A stretch of DNA of 64,000 nt, from contig NZ_JACVOY010000008.1 in NCBI RefSeq assembly GCF_018882185.1, positions 62,001 through 126,000 on the forward strand, given 5' to 3'. Positions within the stretch are counted from its first letter, which is position 1. Each line of letters opens with the position of its first letter. Positions 59,645 through 64,000 of this stretch are shown in pieces. The position numbers and the translations under genes are program-made. The notes under the pieces are model-generated. The model was not told where the DNA came from. It saw only the letters and a program-made list of their open reading frames with translations, and made no database searches. This stretch comes from Polynucleobacter sp. AP-Latsch-80-C2. GTDB taxonomy: Bacteria > Pseudomonadota > Gammaproteobacteria > Burkholderiales > Burkholderiaceae.

Positions 59645-61179
59645 AGGCAGTGACTAGGCTAATATTGATTCTTGGGGATCAATTAGATCTCCAGAGCGCC
59701 GCCTTAAAGGGCTTTAGACGTGAGACTGATGAGATCATCATGATCGAGTCGGCTAACGAGGCTCAATATGTATGGTCCCATAAAGCAAAGATCGCTTTAT
59801 TTTTGTCGGCTATGCGGCACTTTGACAAGAGCCTTAAAGATCAGAAATACCCGCTGACCTATATCCAGGAGTCTTCTTTATCCATCATTGAGGTGTTAAG
59901 AGAGCAGATTCTTCAAAAGAAAATAAGTCATTTAGTGTGTATCGAACCGGGCGAGTGGCGTCTCAAGCAATCAATCGAGGACCTGGCTACAGAGCTAAAG
60001 ATAAAGCTCGAAATTCTGGAGGATGAGCATTTTTACTGCAGCCCTCAAGAGTTTAAAAAATGGGTGGCCGATAAAAAAGAAATCAGGTTGGAGTATTTTT
60101 ACCGCCTCATGCGCAAGACTCACAATATCTTGATGGACAAAGATGGTAACCCTGAGGGTGGGCAATGGAACTTCGATCAAGACAATCGAAAGCCTTATCC
60201 CAAAAAGGGTCCTGGACTCATTGATGCGCCGAAGCGTTTTGAGCCCGACGAGATTACACAAGCAGTATTGGGATTTGTTGAGAAGACTTACAAAAACCAT
60301 CCCGGCTCATTAGAAAGCTTCAACTGGGCGGTAACCAGAGAGCAGGCCTTGGAAGCATTGCAATACTTTGTTGAATATCGCCTCCGAAACTTTGGAATGT
60401 ATCAAGATGCTATGTGGATTGATACACCCTTCGGCTGGCACTCCATCATCTCCAGCGCGCTTAATTTGAAGCTCTTAAATCCCCGGGAAGTGATTTCAGC
60501 AGTATTACTTGCTTGGAAAAAAGACGCTTCTCTTGAGCTTTCCAGTATTGAGGGATTTATTCGGCAAATATTGGGCTGGAGAGAGTTTGTTAGGGGGATG
60601 TATTACCTCGATATGCCTCAGATGGCACTAGATAATTTCTATGAGCATCAACGCGCCCTTCCAAAATGGTATTGGACTGGCCAAACCCAGATGGCCTGTA
60701 TGCAAGACGCCGTTGGTCAAACCTTAAAGTATGGCTATGCACACCATATTCAGCGCTTAATGGTGACAGGCAACTTCGCACTCTTAGCAGAAATATTACC
60801 TAGCCAGGTATGTGATTGGTACCTGGCTGTTTATGTGGATGCGATTGAGTGGGTAGAGTTACCTAATACCGCTGGAATGGCTTTGTTTGCAAATGGCGGA
60901 CGCTTTACCAGTAAGCCCTACATCGCTAGTGGTGCCTATATCAAGCGTATGAGTAATTATTGCGGCACGTGTAAATACAAGCCTGATATCCGCTTCGGTG
61001 AATCTGCTTGTCCAGTGACCACTTTGTATTGGAATTTCTTAATCAAGCATCGCACCCAGTTTGAATCTAGTCCACGCACGAGATTAATGACAGCGAATTT
61101 AAAGAGAATTAGTGATTCTGATCAGTTGGCCATACAAGCGCATGCACAAACCATCCTAAACAACTTGGATGCTCTGTAG
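59641..61179 (+). CDS. phrB: FeS-type cryptochrome/(6-4) photolyase (FeS-BCP, PhrB-like)
   Basis: A 512-residue protein of the DASH-unrelated FeS-BCP branch. It opens LILILGDQLDLQSAALKG and has the FAD-binding region LGWREFVRGMYYLDMP. Four cysteines fit the [4Fe-4S] site: one in TGQTQMACMQDAVG-type helix (near residue 355) and three in SNYCGTCKYKPDIRFGESACP. Members repair (6-4) photoproducts with blue light and may also sense light. It is coupled to the DUF2805 gene, and a DUF2256 gene starts directly after its stop. Confidence 0.93.
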   Translation: MKAVTRLILILGDQLDLQSAALKGFRRETDEIIMIESANEAQYVWSHKAKIALFLSAMRHFDKSLKDQKYPLTYIQESSLSIIEVLREQILQKKISHLVCIEPGEWRLKQSIEDLATELKIKLEILEDEHFYCSPQEFKKWVADKKEIRLEYFYRLMRKTHNILMDKDGNPEGGQWNFDQDNRKPYPKKGPGLIDAPKRFEPDEITQAVLGFVEKTYKNHPGSLESFNWAVTREQALEALQYFVEYRLRNFGMYQDAMWIDTPFGWHSIISSALNLKLLNPREVISAVLLAWKKDASLELSSIEGFIRQILGWREFVRGMYYLDMPQMALDNFYEHQRALPKWYWTGQTQMACMQDAVGQTLKYGYAHHIQRLMVTGNFALLAEILPSQVCDWYLAVYVDAIEWVELPNTAGMALFANGGRFTSKPYIASGAYIKRMSNYCGTCKYKPDIRFGESACPVTTLYWNFLIKHRTQFESSPRTRLMTANLKRISDSDQLAIQAHAQTILNNLDAL

Positions 61180-61350
61180 GTGAAAGAAAAATCATCTACC
61201 TTTAAAGGCAACAAAAGCTTTTTACCAAGTAAACCCTGCGTTGTCTGTAACAAAGAGATGACCTGGAGAAAATCTTGGGAAAAAAATTGGGAGTCGGTAA
61301 AGTACTGCTCAGACGCCTGCAGGAAAAAAGCTCCTAAGACGACTTTATAA
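61180..61350 (+). CDS. DUF2256 family zinc-ribbon-like small protein
   Basis: A 56-residue protein starting at GTG 61180, directly behind the photolyase stop TAG. It reads KGNKSFLPSKPCVVCNK, then EMTWRKSWEKNWESVKYC and SDACR. The four cysteines in two CxxC-like pairs (PCVVC, YCSDAC) match the DUF2256 pattern, probably one zinc. The family is almost always encoded beside FeS-type photolyases and DUF2805 proteins. The function is unknown. This gene is short and easily missed. Confidence 0.9.
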   Translation: MKEKSSTFKGNKSFLPSKPCVVCNKEMTWRKSWEKNWESVKYCSDACRKKAPKTTL

Positions 61351-61363
61351 AAGGGAGCTTAGG

Positions 61364-62059
61364 TTACCAAGGTAATCGCTCACCCGAGTAAGCGATGAAA
61401 GTCCCTGAATCTTCTTTGTTAAGACTTTCAATCACGCGAAGCATATCGCTTGCAGCATCAAGAGGTGGCCTGCCAATCTGCTCTCCCCGAAAAGGTTGAG
61501 ATAGTCTTGAATTTACTGTGCCGGGATGTATAGCAACAAGCGCGGTATTGGGTTTTGTTCTGGCAAATTCAATTGCTGCTGTTTTAATTAACATGTTGAG
61601 CGCTGCTTTAGAAGCGCGGTAGCTATACCAACCCCCAAGGCGATTGTCTTCAATGCTGCCAACTTTAGCCGAGAGGCTAGCCATAATGCTATTTTGTGGA
61701 TCCAGCAACTTGGAAAAGTGCTTAATAGTTAAGACGGGGCCAATCGCATTGATCTTCATGAGATCCATGAGTTGATCTGAGTTGATGTCTTCTAATCTTT
61801 TTTCGGGCATCCAGTCAGCAGTATGTAATACCCCAATCGTATTAATAATGAGCTGAAAAGGACCCTGCGAGGTAAGTGCTGTAGCAGCTGCTTCAATAGA
61901 CTCAGGCTGCTGGTAATCGATCGGAATCTCAGAGTGTCGGTGTAAGCCAATGACGCTCGTGCAGCCAGGATTGCTTTGTAAAAGCGCCATAAAGGCTGAT
62001 CCGATGGTGCCAGAAGAGCCAATGATGAGGGCGTTAAAGGGTTGGGATAACAGTGCCAT
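61364..62059 (-). CDS. SDR-family oxidoreductase (C-factor-like)
   Basis: A 231-residue SDR. The cofactor motif IIGSSGTIGSAF is near residue 12, the catalytic Ser is in MASLSAKVGS and YRASK holds Tyr and Lys. LVAIHPGTVNSRLSQPFRG follows, as in CsgA-type SDRs found in photolyase/LitR-type clusters. It converges on the DUF2256 gene with 13 bases between the stops and is divergent from the DCC-type gene. The intergenic region holds the second 40-base repeat element, so it could be coregulated. The substrate is not known. Confidence 0.9.
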   Translation of the reverse strand: MALLSQPFNALIIGSSGTIGSAFMALLQSNPGCTSVIGLHRHSEIPIDYQQPESIEAAATALTSQGPFQLIINTIGVLHTADWMPEKRLEDINSDQLMDLMKINAIGPVLTIKHFSKLLDPQNSIMASLSAKVGSIEDNRLGGWYSYRASKAALNMLIKTAAIEFARTKPNTALVAIHPGTVNSRLSQPFRGEQIGRPPLDAASDMLRVIESLNKEDSGTFIAYSGERLPW

Positions 62060-62084
62060 AAGCTCTTTTAGTAAAGTAGGTGTC

Positions 62085-62124
62085 TTCAGCTAGTTTATTG
62101 AATAAGTCTTAAACTTACCTGGTG
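62085..62124 (+). promoter_or_regulatory. Repeated 40-base start-site element, copy B
   Basis: The element ends with the GTG start (62122-62124) of the DCC-type gene. Arms AGTTTA (62092-62097) and TAAACT (62110-62115) are identical to copy A in sequence, spacing and distance to the GTG (7-base gap from TAAACT). Differences fall only at seven positions outside the arms. Confidence 0.65.
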
Positions 62125-62535
62125 AGCCAACAATTGCAAAAACTAAGCCTCTTTTACGACGGTGCCTGTCCATTATGTCAGGCAGAGATTCTATTTTTGT
62201 CTGGGCGTAACCAGAATCAGTTGCTAGAATTTATTGATATCAATTCTGCAAAATATGATCCTTTGAAGGTGGGAGTTTCATGTGAAGAGGCGTTGGCGGC
62301 CATGTATGGCCAATATGCCGATGGCACGCTGATTAATGGGGTTGCTGTTTTTCCAGCAGCTTATCAAAGAGCTAACTTGCCAAAACTGGCTTGGGTCTTT
62401 TCAAGAAAATCTTTGCAGCCAATGCTGCAAATAGGATATCGATTTTTTGCCAAGAACAGACATGCAATTTCTGGGTTACTAGGACCAGGAGCGCTTTGGT
62501 TAGTCAAATCCACAAGATTAAAAACGAATCAATAG
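62122..62535 (+). CDS. DUF393 thiol-disulfide oxidoreductase-like (DCC) protein
   Basis: A 137-residue protein with GTG start. The family motif YDGACPLCQAE (CxxC with preceding D) is at about 13-23, as in DCC proteins; then FIDINSAKYDPLK and RYGQ-type helices follow. A hydrophobic end (LLGPGALWLVKS) may contact membrane. The DCC family has a thioredoxin-like fold and often lies in photolyase or light-induced gene clusters. The 40-base repeated element directly precedes the start. It is followed by DUF2452 after 24 bases. Confidence 0.88.
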   Translation: MSQQLQKLSLFYDGACPLCQAEILFLSGRNQNQLLEFIDINSAKYDPLKVGVSCEEALAAMYGQYADGTLINGVAVFPAAYQRANLPKLAWVFSRKSLQPMLQIGYRFFAKNRHAISGLLGPGALWLVKSTRLKTNQ

Positions 62536-62559
62536 CGCATTCAAGAATTAGGAGTTAAG

Positions 62560-62988
62560 GTGAGAATAGAAGACAAAGATCCAGCAAGACATGCTGGCAT
62601 TGAGTACCCAATGGAGGTTGGTGCCCCCGTTTTTGCGCCAATTAAAGTGGTTGAGGAAAAAGACAAGGCCGTCAATGTCGCCAGACAAAATGCGAAGCTT
62701 GAATACGATCGCATCATGGAGCAAGCCGAAGTATTGATGAAGCAAGCAAGAGCTTTGCAAGCAAGGCTAGACGCTACTGAAATGGTCCATTGCGCTAAGT
62801 TTGGCTTTAATCCTATCCATGGAAAGATCTATCACCTCTATTACGATGAGCGCAATCAGATCAATGTCTTGATTCAAAATGGCCCCCAGGGTTGGAGTTG
62901 CGGAATTCCCGATGGCTGGAATTATTTGATGGCTGTCAAAAAGTTAGGTGATAGCACTTGGGCGGTGATCGAAGAAGATGAGGTCTAG
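62560..62988 (+). CDS. DUF2452 family protein
   Basis: A 142-residue protein starting at GTG 62560 with AGGAG 5-6 bases upstream. It has a coiled-coil-like centre (ARQNAKLEYDRIMEQAEVLMKQARALQARLDATE, in part) and a C-terminal beta-rich domain (FNPIHGKIYHLYYDERNQINVL, GWSCGIPDGWNYLMAVKKLGDSTW). This is typical of DUF2452, a family of unknown function that occurs with photolyase-related genes. It shares a transcript with the DCC-type gene and converges on the nitroreductase gene with a 7-base gap. Confidence 0.85.
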   Translation: MRIEDKDPARHAGIEYPMEVGAPVFAPIKVVEEKDKAVNVARQNAKLEYDRIMEQAEVLMKQARALQARLDATEMVHCAKFGFNPIHGKIYHLYYDERNQINVLIQNGPQGWSCGIPDGWNYLMAVKKLGDSTWAVIEEDEV

Positions 62989-62995
62989 CAATACA

Positions 62996-63595
62996 TCAAA
63001 GGCTAGAGCAATAATCACTAGCTTCAGGTCTTTGCTTATTAGGCTTATGGGTAGCTATAGTGCCAATAGTAATGAAACACAGGGGTTCTTCTTGATCCTT
63101 CAGGGAAAAGAGTTCTCGCATCTTTTTGCTATAAAGGGCCTTACCGCTTGATAGTCCTGACCCAAATCCCAATGCATTTGCCATGAGTAATACATTCTGA
63201 ATAGCGCATCCAGCGGAAATGAGCTTTTCTTGTGAGGGAATATTATCTAAATTGTTGTTTAATTTAGCGGTGGCTAGCAATAGAAGTGGACCGCGAAACG
63301 CTTTTTGCTTTGCCTCATCAATTTGAATGGATGAGGCACCTGGATCTCGATCCATGAGGTCATCCGCAAATAATTGACCTAAGAGCTTGCGCCCTTCAGG
63401 TGTGAGCTCATAAAAGTGCCAGGGCGTTATCTTTCCGTGATCTGGCGCAGCACCTGCAGCATTCAGGATCTCTAATTTTTGCGAAGAATTAGGCCCTGGC
63501 GATATTAGTCTCTTTGGGGATACGTGCTGGCGGCTATGAATGAGTGCGCTAGCAAGACCACCTATTGAATCAGCGTCCTTAGAATCCAAAATCAC
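62996..63595 (-). CDS. Nitroreductase family protein (YdjA-like)
   Basis: A 199-residue flavin reductase. The FMN-binding start of the domain reads [14 protein letters not shown], followed by [28 protein letters not shown], which is typical of YdjA. The middle [23 protein letters not shown] contributes to the dimer. The start is a GTG that overlaps the DUF1348 gene end by 17 bases, so the two are translationally linked. It uses NAD(P)H to reduce nitro or quinone compounds. The true substrate is not known. Confidence 0.88.
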   Translation of the reverse strand: MILDSKDADSIGGLASALIHSRQHVSPKRLISPGPNSSQKLEILNAAGAAPDHGKITPWHFYELTPEGRKLLGQLFADDLMDRDPGASSIQIDEAKQKAFRGPLLLLATAKLNNNLDNIPSQEKLISAGCAIQNVLLMANALGFGSGLSSGKALYSKKMRELFSLKDQEEPLCFITIGTIATHKPNKQRPEASDYCSSL

Positions 63596-64000
63596 TTAAT
63601 CCAGGATAATCATCTGGCCTTCTACCTAGAGGCCAGAAGAATTTTCGATCTGCTTCTTTGATGGGTAAATCATTAATGCTGGCAAAGCGCCTCATCATGA
63701 AGCCATTTTCGTTAAATTCCCAATTCTCATTGCCGAAACTACGACTCCAGTTACCAGAATCATCATGACACTCGTAAGCAAATCGAACAGCTATACGGTT
63801 ATCTGTATATGCCCAAAGCTCTTTAATGAGTCTGTAATCTAATTCTTTATCCCATTTTCGACGTAAAAACTCTTTAACCTGTTCTCGCCCCCTAGGAAAT
63901 TCAGAGCGATTACGCCAGATAGTGTCTTCGGTATATACCAAAGACACTTTTTCAGGGTCGCGTGTATTCCAGGCATCTTCAGCCATTCGAATTTTTTGAA
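63579..64000 (-). CDS. DUF1348 (SnoaL-like, NTF2 fold) protein, 5' partial
   Basis: The reading frame is open to the right edge: upstream of the Met at 63986 the frame reads Gln-Lys-Ile-Arg, fitting the DUF1348 family start (EKVRxAEDAWN). The visible 135 residues hold [25 protein letters not shown] and [23 protein letters not shown]. The C-terminus [20 protein letters not shown] is the family ending. About 15-20 N-terminal residues are missing outside the window. The protein is probably a small NTF2-fold enzyme or binding protein of unknown role. It lies upstream of the nitroreductase gene. Confidence 0.88.
   Translation of the reverse strand, partial: QKIRMAEDAWNTRDPEKVSLVYTEDTIWRNRSEFPRGREQVKEFLRRKWDKELDYRLIKELWAYTDNRIAVRFAYECHDDSGNWSRSFGNENWEFNENGFMMRRFASINDLPIKEADRKFFWPLGRRPDDYPGLSDFGF

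Overview
The window reads as chromosomal DNA of a betaproteobacterium of the Burkholderiaceae. By eye the GC content is in the mid-40s percent. The combination of a fused LivM-LivG permease/ATPase, monomeric NADP-isocitrate dehydrogenase, many Bug/TctC receptors and compact gene spacing suggests a freshwater Polynucleobacter-like organism. That genus call is an inference from gene content, not a database match. I see no rRNA, tRNA, CRISPR array, insertion sequence or prophage. The only gene-free stretch over 300 bases is 8379-8919.

Layout. (1) 1-1749: end of a branched-chain amino-acid (Liv) ABC transporter operon. (2) 1823-4165: a sulfide/persulfide detoxification locus with a TSUP exporter, a persulfide-dioxygenase-like hydrolase, a BigR-type ArsR repressor and a small DUF2892 membrane protein, around an AT-rich dyad-containing intergenic region. 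(3) 4232-6974: a four-gene minus-strand unit (outer-membrane-like protein, FMN-binding protein, ApbE flavin transferase, four-helix putative haem protein) behind two Fur-like boxes. (4) 7128-15060: housekeeping and miscellaneous genes, including an exported nuclease, a lytic transglycosylase, FKBP, two transporters or hypotheticals and icd. (5) 15127-24352: a BLUF photoreceptor, MsrP, lipocalin, MBL hydrolase, SDR, RsuA, pterin dehydratase, a two-subunit molybdenum hydroxylase and MsrQ. (6) 24383-28265: SOS peptidase, esterase, a PII protein behind a hairpin-rich leader, GGCT and TrhP.

(7) 28284-58934 is a large catabolic island built from two divergent modules, each with an IclR regulator at its hinge. 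Module 1 has a CitE-like lyase, IclR, HMG-CoA-lyase family protein, CoA transferase and TctC. Module 2 runs leftward as IclR, 3-oxoadipyl-CoA-type thiolase, MFS and exported MetX-like hydrolase. It runs rightward as about 20 closely spaced genes: TctC, enoyl-CoA hydratases, ADP-forming acyl-CoA synthetase, FadJ-like protein, acyl-CoA dehydrogenase, MmgE/PrpD, aldolases, LigI-like lactonase, CoA transferase and others. Six TctC receptors lie in the island and no TctA or TctB is seen. Together these genes could take up carboxylates or dicarboxylates, activate them to CoA thioesters, beta-oxidise them and cleave them to acetyl-CoA, succinyl-CoA or pyruvate. The substrates are not known from sequence.

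(8) 58941-64000: an HNH protein, then a photolyase cluster (DUF2805/TIGR03643 protein, FeS-type photolyase, a 56-residue DUF2256 protein, SDR, DCC-type thiol protein, DUF2452), then a nitroreductase and an edge-truncated DUF1348 protein. Two genes of this cluster carry an almost identical 40-base element (33 of 40 identical, with a perfect AGTTTA-N12-TAAACT dyad) that ends exactly at their GTG start codons. This is the most striking unexplained signal in the window.
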